The notes under the pieces: generated by a model
The model's database searches: none
What the model saw: only the letters and a program-made list of their open reading frames with translations
What the model was told of the DNA's origin: nothing
NCBI RefSeq assembly: GCF_033568475.1
Contig: NC_133123.1
Location: 150,737,753 to 150,801,752 of the forward strand
Source of the DNA: Henckelia pumila
Lineage: Eukaryota; Streptophyta; Magnoliopsida; Lamiales; Gesneriaceae
DNA length: 64,000 nt
Direction of reading: 5' to 3'
Position numbers and translations under genes: made by a program
Shown here: positions 48,819 to 61,400 of the stretch, piece after piece
How positions within the stretch are numbered: position 1 is the first letter of the stretch
Layout of the letters: the number at the start of each line of letters is the position of its first letter

Positions 48819-51800
48819 TGAAACATCCTAAAACTACTACTGAATTTTTTTTTTAAACTCTCTGATAATAAAATAATGAATATAAATATATATATATGTC
48901 CATACATATATATATCATACTTAAAAATAACTTTACTTAATTTAAAATACATAAACACAATAAATAAAATAAAAGTACACACATTCAATTAAATACTTAA
49001 AATTAATTACTAAATAATATTTCATAAAAATTTCATAATAAAATTCCTAATTAATACTTCCTACACAAAAATTCATGCAAACTAAAAATAAATAAATAAT
49101 TAAATCTAAAATCCAAGCATACTCTCAAAAATCTAAAAATAATGAAACGTGTGCAGAAATACGTATTTTAAATCTCAACATAAATATCATAATAGAGCGA
49201 TGGTCACGGGTTCTAGCCGCCTGAAAACTCATACGCTCTCGCCGCCAGTCGGGAACACATTATCCTTATTGACATTTTGCTCACCTGCACCATTTAAATC
49301 TAGTGAGCCTAGAGGCTCAGCACGTTCTATCCTTACATAACAAAATGAAACCACACACAAGCACACATCATATAAAATACGTGAATAATAATTATACGTG
49401 CATGATCTTAAAATTATATGCATATAAACTTAAAATAAAATAATTATACTGATTTATCATAATGCTAAACATATATCATCATACTTAATAAATCTCATAA
49501 AATAACTTATCATGATTTCTTAGTTCTCAATAGGTCGTATCCATGTCGGTGACATCATACTAAGCGATTGATCAATCTATAAACCAACGTACGTGGCGGT
49601 GGGGTTTCCACCTCTGTGTGCCACTTCACCAGCCCTCTCAGCTGGATCCATAAGCTCATCATACTTATACATCATTAGGAAGGTCACCGGGCCCAGGTAT
49701 CCCGGCCTCCAACCACATCACTTTCCACCTTCTTCATAAAAAAATATATTTTTCTTAACATACATTTAAACTTATCATAAAAATTCTTACATGATGCATG
49801 AACTTAAAAAAAATCTCATTTATTTCTTTATTTCATGAAAATTTGTCCGTAAATATATATTTAATTTATTTTCTTAAAACTCATACTTATATATCTAATA
49901 AAAATGCATGCATGAATTAAATATATATTTACGAACATTTATTTTTCCAAGGACTTGTTCGAGCTGCTGACCGCTAGACTTAAACTCAAAAATTCTTAGA
50001 CTGACCCCAAAAATCCAAAAGCCCAACCTGACCTGGCCCATTAAACTTCATGGGCCCCCAAGCCCATGAGAAACTAATGGGCTCACTTAAAATATAATTT
50101 AAGTCCATTATCTAATTAACTTAAAATTAAATTAATAAAACTTATTATTTAACCATTAATTATAAACTAGATCGATAAAATTATTAAACCCATCACAACT
50201 TGGCCCGATAATTCTCATGGATCACACGGCCCATGACAAATTAATGGCCTCACTTCCATAATTATTAAAGCCCATTAAATTAGTCTAATTAATTAATTAA
50301 ACAAGTCCAACCCATTAATTAACTACTTAAATTCTTAATTAATTAAAATAAAATACCCAAGCCTAATTATTAAAAATTTAGACCCGGACTAAAAATTAAT
50401 TTGACCCACCAAGACGTGATCTGACCCGGACCCAGACCCAAGCCCGGTCCACCTAAAAACCCCTAACCCGAAATAAAATAAAAAAAAAAAACCAATTACC
50501 CAACCCAAATTCACGTACAGACTTTTCTTATTCCATTCTTTTCTCGGCCGTGAGCAGCAGGCCATTATGGCCTGCGCCGGCCAGATCCGGCCACCCACCG
50601 GCCGGATCTCCACCGCCCAGACGTATCCCACATTTGGGCGGTTCCAACGAGCCATGACTCGACTAAAACTGATCCCTACTCAGCCCTAGCGAACCACGCT
50701 TCCGGGAATCCCGAAACTGCCGCGCAAGTTGCGCAGTCCACACACCGTGGATTTTCTGACCAGCTCCGGCCACCACCGGCCGAAGCTCCGACACCTGGAC
50801 CACCCCTGAACCCAGACACAACCTAAGTACTAGGCCTGGCTCGAGCCAAAATCCAGCATGAAGAGCCCGACCCCTTCTCCTCCAACCGATCTGCGCAGGT
50901 TGCTTCCGAGACACAACCCACGTCCAGCCTTGTTCCAGCTTAGTTCAAGACCCGACCACCCTCCTAAACTGACCCTAAGGAACCCTCCTAGACTCAAGAA
51001 CCAATTGACAGCAGACTCGATCAAGCCATGAACAGAAATATCATCAAACTTGAGTCATCTTGCTAAAAAAACGTGAAACATGCACGAACAATAAAAATCT
51101 CCTTCGAAACTGAAAAACGCATGCAATAATAGATCAATCATGTAAAAATCAGTGTACTATGATTTAAACGGTGAGCAAGAAGGGATTCGAAACGTGTCTC
51201 GATGATTTCTTGATCCAAAAAGTGATAACAACACGTATCGGCGCACCAGGACGATCGAGACGTCAAACTCTTGATTTTTATTCAAGGAAATCGTGTTGTG
51301 TGTGCTGTGAAGTGGAGGATATTTTTGATGAATGATGGAGGCGGCTCAAAGGTGAGTTTACGTAGGTAATGGGTAGGTGGATTAGGGTAGAAAATCTTAG
51401 GATAATATTTGGGTAGTCTAGGTTAAATATTTAAATAAATACTTTGGATAGATAATTACTATAATTTAAACTTAAAAAAATACATGATAATTTGCTAAAA
51501 ACTTAATAATCTCGAAATAATAAAATAGGAGATTTTTTTTTAAAGATTAATAAAAGTCATTAAAATGACTTATTTTGGGTAAAAACGGACATTTAAATAT
51601 ATATATATATAAATATCATAATTTTTTTCAAATTATACCTTAAAATAATATTTTAAGGCTCCTAAAAATTCATAAAATATTTTGGATGAAAATAACATCT
51701 CGTCCGTCCACAGCCCCACCTACGCGATCATAAAGTAAACTTTCTCAAATAAATTCATAAATCACATCAAACAGATTTAAATGCCGAAAAACAAATATTT

Positions 51801-51960
51801 AAAACATTCAAATAAATCATATAATTTAAATAATCACTCATAAAAATAATTTGACACATTTTCACATTATTTTAAAATTATTAAATCCCCTAGTTATGCA
51901 TGCGGATTTACGTGCCGAATTTCTGAACGTTAGACATATACATCAACTTTTTCTTAATTT
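48819..51960 (-). mobile_element. Long LTR, probably a Ty3/gypsy solo LTR
   Basis: The left edge TGAAACATCC directly abuts the Cassandra LTR and reads as an LTR end (...GGATGTTTCA) on the minus strand. Inside is a GC-rich, gene-free part (about 50390-51030) with very biased ORFs, as is common in long gypsy LTRs. A phrase close to the right edge, CATGCGGATTTACGTGCCGA, resembles such LTRs from memory. No polymerase region is present in the window, so it appears to be a solo LTR. The right edge is uncertain and no target duplication was confirmed. Confidence 0.5.
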
Positions 51961-52762
51961 TAAAATTGCTTACGATAAGGATATGTATTTGTCTCTTTCC
52001 ACTACTTTTAAATTGTGTTTACATGTTTAAAATTAATTAAAGTATATAAATACATCGGGGCATGCAGTGTGGCACATGATATTCCTCCACAATTAAAATA
52101 ATCATTACGCTAAGATCGTATCTTTCAAGATATATTCACATAATCACATCCTCTGGATTTTTAATAAAAGCATAAATGATTATCTTTTTACGTTATATTG
52201 TAGATCAACATATTTATTTTAAAAAAATTAATTATTATATAAACTCATTGAAACACTAAATATAATTCACATGTTATCATAATTCCAACACGAAATATTT
52301 CGAGACGATTTTTCTCGACCTTTAGCTAATATTTTTTGTTATTTTGTTGTGATAGGATAGTATTTAAATAAGTCATTATTTGGATGTGACCTCGTGCACA
52401 TTAAATTTTTTTAAATATATATTTAAGCCTCGATTATTTCTATACTATTTATTATTATTATGAGAAAATGAAGCAAATCGAGCAGATTCGATGAATACCT
52501 CAAACCTACAATCACTGAGAACAGCCGCCTTTGTCTTTTACATATTACCCATTTTGGCGTGCTACACACATTCTATTGTGTTTAGTGCATTTAGCCACGT
52601 ATATTTTTCCATTTTCTATGTTGATAAACTAACTGTCCGTCGTTCGAAAAAAAACAAAAAAAAACTGTCCGTCATTAAATTTTTTTTTTTGTGCGCCTTA
52701 AAATAAACTATCGGCCTGAGACGGCAGCATTTAAATCAAATTGGTAAACCAAATAATATAAA
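51961..52762. other. AT-rich sequence right of the long LTR
   Basis: No gene is seen. Some of this may still belong to the LTR. The ORF near 52491 is low-complexity and not supported. Confidence 0.45.
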
Positions 52763-53001
52763 TGTTGTTCAACAAGGAAATGTCGATGCCATCCATGCGG
52801 ATAGTATTCATGGATGGTGTGTCATTTTTTTATTGGTCAATTTTGTGGATCCCACATGGATGGTCAAGAAAAAAATGACACGTTACCCATGAGTACTATA
52901 CGCATGGGTGACATCGACACTTTCGTAGACCAATAAAAAAATGACACACCATCCATGAATACTATCCGCATGGATGGCATCGACACTTTCGTTCAACATA
53001 C
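52763..53001. repeat. Foldback MITE with long near-perfect arms
   Basis: Left arm 52763-52838 and right arm 52929-53001 are near-perfect reverse complements. The core GCATGGATGGCATCGACA of the right arm is present inverted in the left. The central spacer holds a degenerate further copy of the same motif (CGCATGGGTGACATCGACAC). The arms are so similar that the element looks recent. The superfamily is not recognised. Confidence 0.82.
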
Positions 53002-53801
53002 TGTTCGAGAAAATATTAGTAGAAATAATCAAAATCATAATTATTTTTAAATTTTTAACTACTCCACCAATTTGAACAATATTCCGCGAATGTCTTAGCC
53101 ACATATCTCATGGTCGATACTCGAGTGTCATGGCATGAAATAAACACGAGATAAGTTGAGATAGAGATTCAATTATACATAAAACTTTAACACGAGATAT
53201 CTGAACAATTTTTTTTAATTGGGGGAGGGGATTTGGGTCTCGAACTCGAGCCTCGTTTACACTTAAAACTTTAATGTCAGATGAGTTATACGACAAATAT
53301 CTGAACATTTTAGCTTAAGCGAATGATCTTTATGGTTCAAACTTATTTAAATCATATATTTCATTCATTATTTAAATTTTAAACAATTCAATAGAAACAA
53401 TTGGAAAATTGCTACAACCGAAATTAGGTGAGTTTGTTTTCGAAATTAAGTAGGATTATCTTCCTAACCCCCGAAATAATAATAATAATAATAAATTCTT
53501 CAAAAAAAAAAATTAATAATAATAATAAATTATAATGCATCCCAAGGCAACTTGGGCGTCACTAGAAGAAGATAATGAAACGCCCACTTGCACCACAAGT
53601 CATGAATATCATTAGGTAGGAAATGGCCCCCTACACTAAACCCATCAATTTTTTTTGTACATCCCACTCATGTTATCAATTAGTCCAATTAAAAATCGAG
53701 TAGTTTAAAGTTATATTTACAAAAATAATTACATTATTTGTGACGCCCAACTCGGGATATACTGATATTTTCTTTTAAGGACACTAGTATTTTTAGAATA
53801 G
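53002..53801. other. Intergenic sequence left of the nested MITEs
   Basis: AT-rich sequence with short AAT runs (about 53479-53530). TGTGACGCCCAACTCGGGAT near 53740 resembles the first bases of plant LTRs and may be a fragment. No gene is seen. Confidence 0.45.
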
Positions 53802-54150
53802 ATTTCATGTGAGATGGTCTCACGGATCTTTATTCGTGCGACGGATCAATCCTACTCATATTTAAAATAAGAAGTAGACAAAAACTCCTATGAAACGGTT
53901 TCAATGGTCATTTTTTTAGACGAATCTCTTATATGAGTTATCTATTAAAAATTATTACATTTTATATAAAAAATATTACTTATTATTATAAATATGAGTA
54001 GGGTTGACCCGTTTAACGGATAAGACCGTCTCATAGGAGTGTTACTCTAAGAAGTAATAATTTTGGCATAAACAATAATATTTTTTTTATGATTGATCCA
54101 AATAAAAGATCTGTCTCACCAAATTAACATGTGAGACCATCTCTCAAAAT
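53802..54150. mobile_element. GAGACGGTCTCA-type MITE interrupted by a second MITE
   Basis: The outer element begins ATGTGAGATGGTCTCACGGA, continues to about 53880, resumes near 54046 (AAGAAGTAATAATTTTGGCA) and ends near GTGAGACCATCTCTC at 54132-54146. Between the halves lies another inverted unit, 53884-54042, whose ends read ACTCCTATGAAACGG and CCGTCTCATAGGAGT. The two belong to related families. The order shows the inner insertion came second. Confidence 0.75.
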
Positions 54151-54174
54151 TTTTTCGTGTTTCTAAGAGTTGTT

Positions 54175-54330
54175 TTGTAGATCTTTATTCGTGAGACAAA
54201 TCAATATACTCATATTTATAATAAAAATAATAATTTTGATATAAAAAATAAATTTCCCATAGATGACCCAAATATAAGATCTGTCATCTGACTCACAAAA
54301 TTAATCCAAGAAATCGTCTTTTTTGTGTTT
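54175..54330. mobile_element. Truncated copy of the same MITE family
   Basis: GATCTTTATTCGTGAGACAA, the TTTATAATAAAAATAATAAT stretch, GATGACCCAAATATAAGATC and CTGACTCACAAAA follow in the same order as in the outer MITE just to the left. The first bases of the family are missing. It ends some 250 bp before the kinase gene's TATA region. Confidence 0.65.
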
Positions 54331-54668
54331 TTTTTCGTATACATGACAAATATCCAACATATGTAATAACTTGCAAATCATCGATAAAACGAAACGAGTT
54401 ATTTTATATATACAATAAAAGTTAAGCACAATTAGTTTATAATCTAGAGAAATTCGTTAGTAAATATATTTTTTTATTAAAAAAAATTATAATATTTAAA
54501 ATATTTATAGAAGGAGGGCCCAGGCCCATAAATTTTCCGTCTTCCACCTTCCTTCCCACTCGATACACATGCTCCACTTCTAACCACTGTATATATATAC
54601 ACACACCTTCGATCTTCATTCCTTCTGAGAACAATCTAATCCTACTCCCCATCTGCGCACGTTATCAT

Positions 54669-55634
54669 ATGGCCGTCGTCCGTGAACGCCGCCACCTCAA
54701 TCTCCGTCTGCCGCTCCCTGAACCCTCCGAGCGCCGCCCTCGCTTTCCTCTCCCACTCCCTCCCTCCACCACCAGTTCCACTACAACAACCACCACCACC
54801 GGAACCACCACCATCTCCGCCGCGGACCTCGAGAAGCTCCAAGTCATCGGACACGGAAACGGTGGCACAGTCTACAAAGTGCGCCACAGACACACCTCCG
54901 AGATCTACGCTCTGAAAGTCGTCCACGGCGACAGCGATCCCGCCTTCCGGCGGCAGGTCCTCCGAGAGGTCTCCATCCTCCGCCGCATCGAATCCCCCCA
55001 CGTCATCAAGTGCCACGGGGTGTTCGATATCCCCGGTGGCGACATCGCTATCTGCATGGAGTACATAGACATGGGAACACTCGAAGCTCTGGCTAAAAAC
55101 GGCGTATCTCTCAGCGAACACCTCCTCTCCAAAATCTGCCACCAGGTGCTTAGCGGGCTCGAATACCTTCACTCTCACAAAATCATTCACCGGGATCTAA
55201 AACCATCCAACATATTGATCGATAGCAAGATGGAAGTGAAGATCTCCGATTTCGGAGTGAGCAAAATCATGCAGAGGACTTTGGACCCCTGCAATTCGTA
55301 CGTCGGGACATGCGCGTACATGAGCCCGGAACGATTCGACCCGGATACATACGGGTCGAACTACGACGGGTACGCCGGAGATATATGGAGCCTGGGATTG
55401 ACTTTGCTTGAACTGTACATGGGCCACTTCCCATTCCTGGCGCCGGGGCAGAGACCCGACTGGGCGACGCTGATGTGCGCCATATGCTTCGGAGAGCCGC
55501 CGAGATTGCCGGAAGGTGCGTCGGAGAGTTTCAGGAGTTTCATCGGCTGCTGTTTACAGAAGGATTCGAGTAAAAGGTGGAGCGCGACGCAGCTTCTGTC
55601 GCACCCTTTTGTGAGCAGCATCGGCCGGAAATGA
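54669..55634 (+). CDS. MAP kinase kinase, group D (MKK7/9-like), intronless
   Basis: Dual-specificity kinase that activates MAP kinases in stress and hormone signalling. A single 321-residue open frame without introns, as in plant group-D MKKs. The N-terminus has a MAPK-docking D-site (RERRHLNLRLPLP, residues 5-17) and a Ser/Thr-rich linker. Glycine loop GHGNGGTVYKV, catalytic Lys82, HRDLKPSN (from 172) and DFG (192-194) are intact. The activation loop SKIMQRTLDPCNSYVGT has the plant S/T-x5-S/T spacing (T202, S208). GTCAYMSPERFDP and GDIWSLGLTLLEL complete the kinase core. A TATATATATACACAC tract at about 54590 is a plausible TATA region. MKK7 and MKK9 cannot be told apart here. Confidence 0.95.
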   Translation: MAVVRERRHLNLRLPLPEPSERRPRFPLPLPPSTTSSTTTTTTTGTTTISAADLEKLQVIGHGNGGTVYKVRHRHTSEIYALKVVHGDSDPAFRRQVLREVSILRRIESPHVIKCHGVFDIPGGDIAICMEYIDMGTLEALAKNGVSLSEHLLSKICHQVLSGLEYLHSHKIIHRDLKPSNILIDSKMEVKISDFGVSKIMQRTLDPCNSYVGTCAYMSPERFDPDTYGSNYDGYAGDIWSLGLTLLELYMGHFPFLAPGQRPDWATLMCAICFGEPPRLPEGASESFRSFIGCCLQKDSSKRWSATQLLSHPFVSSIGRK

Positions 55635-56745
55635 AGTTTCTCCGATCAGTCGCTGGGAATTTTGGAACCTCGCGGCGGATGGGGTGGCTGTTTAGTGCAT
55701 AGTGAAGCAGACTTTTCTTCTGCTTCAGTGTATATTCTTCGGAAAATCTTGTTCTTCTGCCGAATCTCTCTGTTCAACAGAGGATTTCGATCCATTTCAG
55801 CAGACAAATACTGTAGAAATTGGGAGGAATAATAAAGTAATAATTCAATCATTTCTTTAATTTTCTTCAATTTTGGTTAAAATTGGGAACATTAAAACAA
55901 AAATTTGAATTATCTAGCAATATAGATAATCATTTTAAGATTTGAACTTGAAAGAAAGATTAATTATAAATTCCCATTTATAGATTTCAGAAGTAACAAA
56001 TAGTTAGATTAAAAAAAAAGTAACAAATAATTTAGATGGTACACAAAATCAAATGACTAAACTTGTATTTGGACTCGATTTGACTCATGAGATTGTTAGT
56101 AAAAGATGCAAAATGATATTTGGACGTTAAGATTACTCTAATTTTCGTGAAATATGAGTTAAAAATTGAATGGAATAAAAATATGTGATAAATCAATATC
56201 TTATCGTTAGCATCAAATATCTTCTATCATTCGCTTTAACGAAAAATAAATGTATATGAAATTTCTACCATGATGCACATTAAAACTTTTATATTTTTAT
56301 CAGATTAATTCTAATTTCTAACATTACTATTCATTGAAAAAATATAGTAATTATATGCACGGAATGGTTACTAGATCTTCTAAACCAATAATTTAACTAA
56401 CTAATCAGTGGTCATTCGAGTTTGGTGCAATATTTTATATCTATACATCATCTCATGCATCATTCACTCAAATTTAATAACAAGTGTAGTTGGAAAACTA
56501 ACATTTTCAATTATATATTTTTATTTATCGCTCACACGACAAAAAAAAAAATAGAATAAACCAAGGACAAAAAAAAAATAGAATAAGCACGAATATTTTT
56601 AATTAAATGACAAAAGATTTGTTCTAGTTCCTCATTTGATTTTCTCCGCCCAAATTGAATTTTACCAAGAACTAAAATGGGAAATAATTTTGAATAGTTG
56701 CATATATTAAAAGAATCCAATTTGATCATCATCTCATGACTAGGT

Positions 56746-56790
<45 letters not shown>

Positions 56791-57225
56791 AAATGGGTGG
56801 ATATTATATTTTAATTATATTTGAAATGGGTGGATATTATATTTTAATAATAATACGTAAAAAACACCACTGAAAATTCCAGCTTAACTAGCTTTAGGTG
56901 ATTTCTAAGCAGATTCCGATCCAATTAACCGGCGCCGGCGGTAGGCGGCGGCCGCTGCTGGCCCCACCTCCCAACCTCAATTATTGTGTGCCTTAAATAA
57001 AATATTAATTAAAATATGACCCACGTGCTTTAAAAAGATAAGCTTGTAGTATTCATTGTTGCCAGCTTGCTTGTTTTTTTGTTTTTTAAGTGAATTATTT
57101 TGTTGTTACTATCGTCAACCAAGTGTCCACTTGTATGATTTCCTAGAGCCCTCTTGGGGTGAGCTTATTTGTAAAACACACAAATTGGATATTAATATTT
57201 TGGGACAACATTGTTTGGTGTGAAT
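55635..57225. other. Intergenic region right of the MKK gene
   Basis: Besides the MKK 3' region it holds a (TA)n tract (56747-56787) and a 33-bp direct repeat (TTGAAATGGGTGGATATTAT at 56788 and 56821). A short GC-rich patch (about 56932-56970) stands out from the AT-rich surroundings. No further gene is seen. Confidence 0.6.
56747..56787. repeat. (TA)n microsatellite
   Basis: About 20 uninterrupted TA units are followed by the two-copy 33-bp repeat. Confidence 0.95.
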
Positions 57226-57490
57226 AAATTAAGAGTGAATTATCCTAAAATTCCTAATACTCTTCCTAATTTTATTAGAACTTTCTAGGGAAAAGATTCT
57301 TTACTATAACTTCCTAGGACCATCAAACTTGAATATTTTAATATTTAATTCTTGTACTGGATTTATGCTAATCTATACTTGAAATCTATAGGTTCTATGC
57401 TTAACTTGTAAAGGTTTTATGTTTGAATCTGAAGATTTTGTGCTCATTTGCAGTATAAAGAAATATGTGAAAAAATGGTATCAGAGCTTT
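57226..57490 (+). mobile_element. Second copy of the pararetrovirus leader, cut off just after the primer site
   Basis: This stretch aligns collinearly with 25361-25613. Shared words include AAAGATTCTTTACTATAACT, CCATCAAACTTGAATATTTT and TTTAATTCTTGTACT. Both copies start at about the same point (ATAAATTAAxAGTGAATT) and both reach the tRNA-iMet primer site, here TGGTATCAGAGC at 57476-57487. Three bases later the CACTA element begins. It is a fragment of a fossil virus copy; the rest may lie beyond the transposon, outside the window. Confidence 0.8.
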
Positions 57491-58110
57491 CACTAGTAGA
57501 AAAATCGCATAGGATTTCGGTTAATAACCGAAGTCGTAGGACTTTTTTTTTACCGAAGTAGTGTCACGTGAAGTAATAGGGTACTTTTTTACTTCGTTTA
57601 ATCGCCGAAGTCTTACACGTTAAATTACCGAAGTCTTTGGTCATTTTTTGGAGGCAAAATTGGACTGATGCCGAAGTAAAAACATATATTTTACTTCGGT
57701 CATTTTATAATTTACGAAGTCAAAAATATACTTATACTTCGGTAGTTAATGAATTTAATGAAGTAAAAACTATGATTATACTTCGGTTTTTATACGAAGT
57801 GAAGTTTATGTTTTACTTCAGTAATTTTTTTTATTACCGAAGTAAAATCCAATATTCTACTTCGCTTATTACTGAAATTGCTGAAATCATAGAATAGCTT
57901 TTACTTCATTAATTTCGTTAACAGACGAAGTGATATAATATCTTTTACTTCGTTAATTCCCTATATTACCGCAGTAAAATGCTTTCTTCTACTTCGTCTA
58001 TTAATAAAATTGCTGAAGTAATAGAATTTTTTTTACCTCAGTATTTTGATTAAAATACGAAGTAGAAGATAACGATTTACTTCGTTTATTCTAAAATTTC
58101 CGAAGCAATA
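57491..58110. repeat. Subterminal repeats of the CACTA element
   Basis: The motif ACCGAAGTAAAA and its complement TTTTACTTCGGT recur some twenty times in both orientations, with spacings of about 20-40 bp. In En/Spm-type elements such arrays bind the TNPA-like protein. The motif is degraded only slightly toward the inner side. Confidence 0.93.
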
Positions 58111-58298
58111 TAACACATTTTCTAAATTAAAATTTAGATACAATAATGCCATAAATATATTTTTGAAACTTAAAAATACACTAATATTAATAAATCCATC
58201 CCAAAATGACACATACATAAATCAACAAGTACTCTATCCACCAAAATAACCCGAAATTAGATGCACATATCCACACATATTTTCTCAAAACTATACGT

Positions 58299-58447
58299 GT
58301 ACACATCCACACGTATTTTCTCAAAAAAAAGTATTATCCCAATTTTAAATGACATATTCAACCACCTAAATATGTACACATCCACACGTATTTCCTCAAA
58401 ACAAAGTATTATCCCAATTTGAAATGACATATTCAACCACCTACATG
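58299..58447. repeat. Two-copy tandem repeat of 75 bp inside the CACTA element
   Basis: 58299-58373 and 58374-58447 share GTACACATCCACACGTATTT, AAAGTATTATCCCAATTT and GACATATTCAACCACCTA. The repeat overlaps the last 15 bases of the transposon gene's coding end. Confidence 0.88.
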
Positions 58448-61400
58448 CGAGTAGACAAATTCACTCCATTCACTTCTAACTTCATCAAATTGTTCTTGAC
58501 TGTACGCCTTATTCTTGACGCATCCTGCAAACTGAAATTCAAAAAAAGATAGGAATATCACGATAAACCAACAAGGCAACTAGTTGCAAACTGAAATTCA
58601 AAAAAAAAATAATAAGCAACAACCTATTTGGTATGCATGCTGACATGTATGATCAGCTTAATTGTTATGGGTTTTAAAACTTGCCACAAAAAATGTTGTT
58701 CAATAATACCTTTGCTGCCAAGATCAGTTCTCAACAATTAAAATTTTGGGGATACCAGAATTTAGCAGACTTGTGTTAGCATATGATGCCCAATTTATCA
58801 AGCCAAGCCAAATACAATACATACACTGTTGAAATTAAATGATTATAGTGACACTTTAAAATAGATTTGTTCAAAACATAAACAGATTCTTAGCAGATTG
58901 TGTTAGCATGCTGACACTTTAAAATAGATTTGTTCAATCCATATGCATGCTGACACTGTTGTTCAAGATCCTCTTTGCTGCCAAGATCGATTCTTAGCAG
59001 ATTGTGTTAGCATATGATGCCCAATTTATCAAGCCAAGCCAAAAATAAAATGTAAAACCTAGAGAAATCTGCAGCTACTCATGACCATACTTGATTTGAG
59101 TCGGTAATGGACATGGTATATGAATCTGACATTAAAATAAACTGACAATCTAAATTGCAAAAAATTTCAAATGCAAAACTTACATACAATCTAGAAACTA
59201 AAAATGAAAAATAAGAACCTCTTCATAGCCAAGGATTCTCAAACATCGAAACCATGTAGCATTTAATTATTCAGTTCATGAGAAAGTAGCTAAAACTCAC
59301 ACACAATCCTAATTTATTCTCATAGCAAGTAAAAGCATGCAAGTGCATTGAAGCCTAGACTCAAGAGACCAGGCAAGAGACAAAGCAAACTACCGCATTA
59401 TATTAAAAACTCTAATGCACCTTTAAATTTTGCCATATAAAAACCAGGAACGTTTGAAAATTGTGCCTCGATCCTTTAGCACATGTGATTCAGAAGCTAT
59501 AGTGCTGAAACCATCACTAACAGAAGCTATAGTGCTGAAAACCCATCACTAACAGAAGCACTAACAGAAGCACATGTGATTCCTTTTGCCATATGGTAAT
59601 AAAAACCATCACTAACAGATTGATAACGTTATGCTTAATTGGCAAGCATATTTTGAAAGAAACCAGAGCATAAAATAAAATTTGAAACTCACCATCGTTT
59701 CCACCCGTAGAACTTCACATTCAACTATTTCCTTCATATACCTCATCACATATTATCCACATTCAACACCACCACTTTGTTTTAGGTTTTCCTATAATAA
59801 AATTGAAACTCAATTGCATCAATCACAATCCAAATAATATTTCCATATCAATTAATGTCATTCATACGTAAGCACACCACATACCGTCAGTTTTTTAAAA
59901 CCTGGCCACTTAGGAATACCCCTAGATGCATTGTACAGCTTGACCCCACTACATTTAAAAAGTAACAAGTTATTTTTTTTCATCTGTATAAGTGACTGCA
60001 TATATAATATACTACCTACTTCATCACTATCTTTTTCCATGCATCGTCTCGGCATTTGTTTGTCATAGAGTCCAACAAATATATCATATTTTCAGCTACA
60101 TTGACGATGGTCAAGATCCAATGGTACCTAAAAAAAATGTGATGTTGAAAAAATAACTTACGAGTTTAGAAACAACATAAAATAATTGACTAGTATCCAT
60201 TATATATTTATAAAAAACTAAAATCATACCCAGTGTTGTATGGGATGAGGCATACACTGTCTCTACAAACCGCTTTCAACTGGTTAGCGATATGTTGTGA
60301 CAAGTGACTGCCATCGCTGTCAAGTGGGCATGTAGGTAAGTGGCCAGGATCCACAAATGAAATGCAATCTGTTCGGTCTTCTTCCTTCAAATATTTGTAG
60401 AGGTGACTGCACTCAATATTACATACATGGGTGAAAAATTTATCATAGAGTGGACACAAACCAAACAAAATATTAAATATGCAAACAAAAAAATTAAGTG
60501 CAACATAACATACCCCATGTAAACCAAAATCTGTCTCGCACCTATCTCCCTCATCTCCATAAGTGGAACGATATCTTCTCTAATCAACCGTAGGCTTTGA
60601 GAACGTCCAAACATAGATTCCTCAAACTCTATGAGAATGCTGTCATCTTCGCCCATCAATCTAACAACATATGAGTAAATATATTTGCAAGCCATGGGTA
60701 ACTTTTTTTCAATTTCCCTGAACTTTTCACGCTTTCCAGCAACATCCATAATTGCAAATGGTTGAGGTTTCTCTTTCTACAATTTAGAATATTCGTACAA
60801 TTTAGAATAAAGTAAAAAATTACCCAAGAAACATATATGACAATTGCAAACATATAATACAGCAAAGCTTTTAAAATACCTTTGTCCTTGGAAAAATTAC
60901 CAACACTTTTGGCCAACCAACGATGGCTTCAAGTGAATCCTTCATGACTATTGGTCCACAATTCATTGGGATTAGAAGCTCTGCTGCTTCATCTAGGACA
61001 ACGTCAATCAACACCTTGAAGTTCTTTTTCCCAAGTGGAAGATCTTGAATCGTAACATTTGGACCTCCACTTGATACTATTGTGCCATATGCCTCCACAT
61101 CTCCACGTGTTTTCACGACAAGATGGCATTTTTTCCCCTTCAAGAACAATAAATTATCATATATACATATATAATTCAAGAACCGTGCAACTTGGTACAC
61201 CCACGGTTTTGGCCAACCAAAGTGGTCGACTGATTCATCTGGTACTGCACTAACAACTACCAAGTAAGCCATGGCCAACATGCAGATTATGGTTGAGGGA
61301 GTTAGGGATGATGCAGGCCTTATATAGTGATATATATGGAATGCACTTATTATTGAAACTAACTTCAATTATTTAAGCTAAGGGAAATAAAACAGGCTGG

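Noticed and set aside
50389-51024. Three overlapping minus-strand frames of 64-88 residues
   Set aside because: They come from a GC-rich patch in a long LTR, are rich in Trp, Gly and Arg and match no family; the patch is expected to be non-coding.
52883-53104. Minus-strand frame with repeated peptide words
   Set aside because: It reads through the arms of a foldback element; the repeats are of DNA origin.
54642-55190. 182-residue antisense frame under the MKK gene
   Set aside because: Mirror of a GC-rich intronless kinase gene; no domain, and the sense frame is unambiguous.
60871-61368. Long minus-strand frame running from intron into exon 6 of the CACTA gene
   Set aside because: Only the part from 61137 down matches the family; the upstream portion lies in an intron bounded by a good acceptor.
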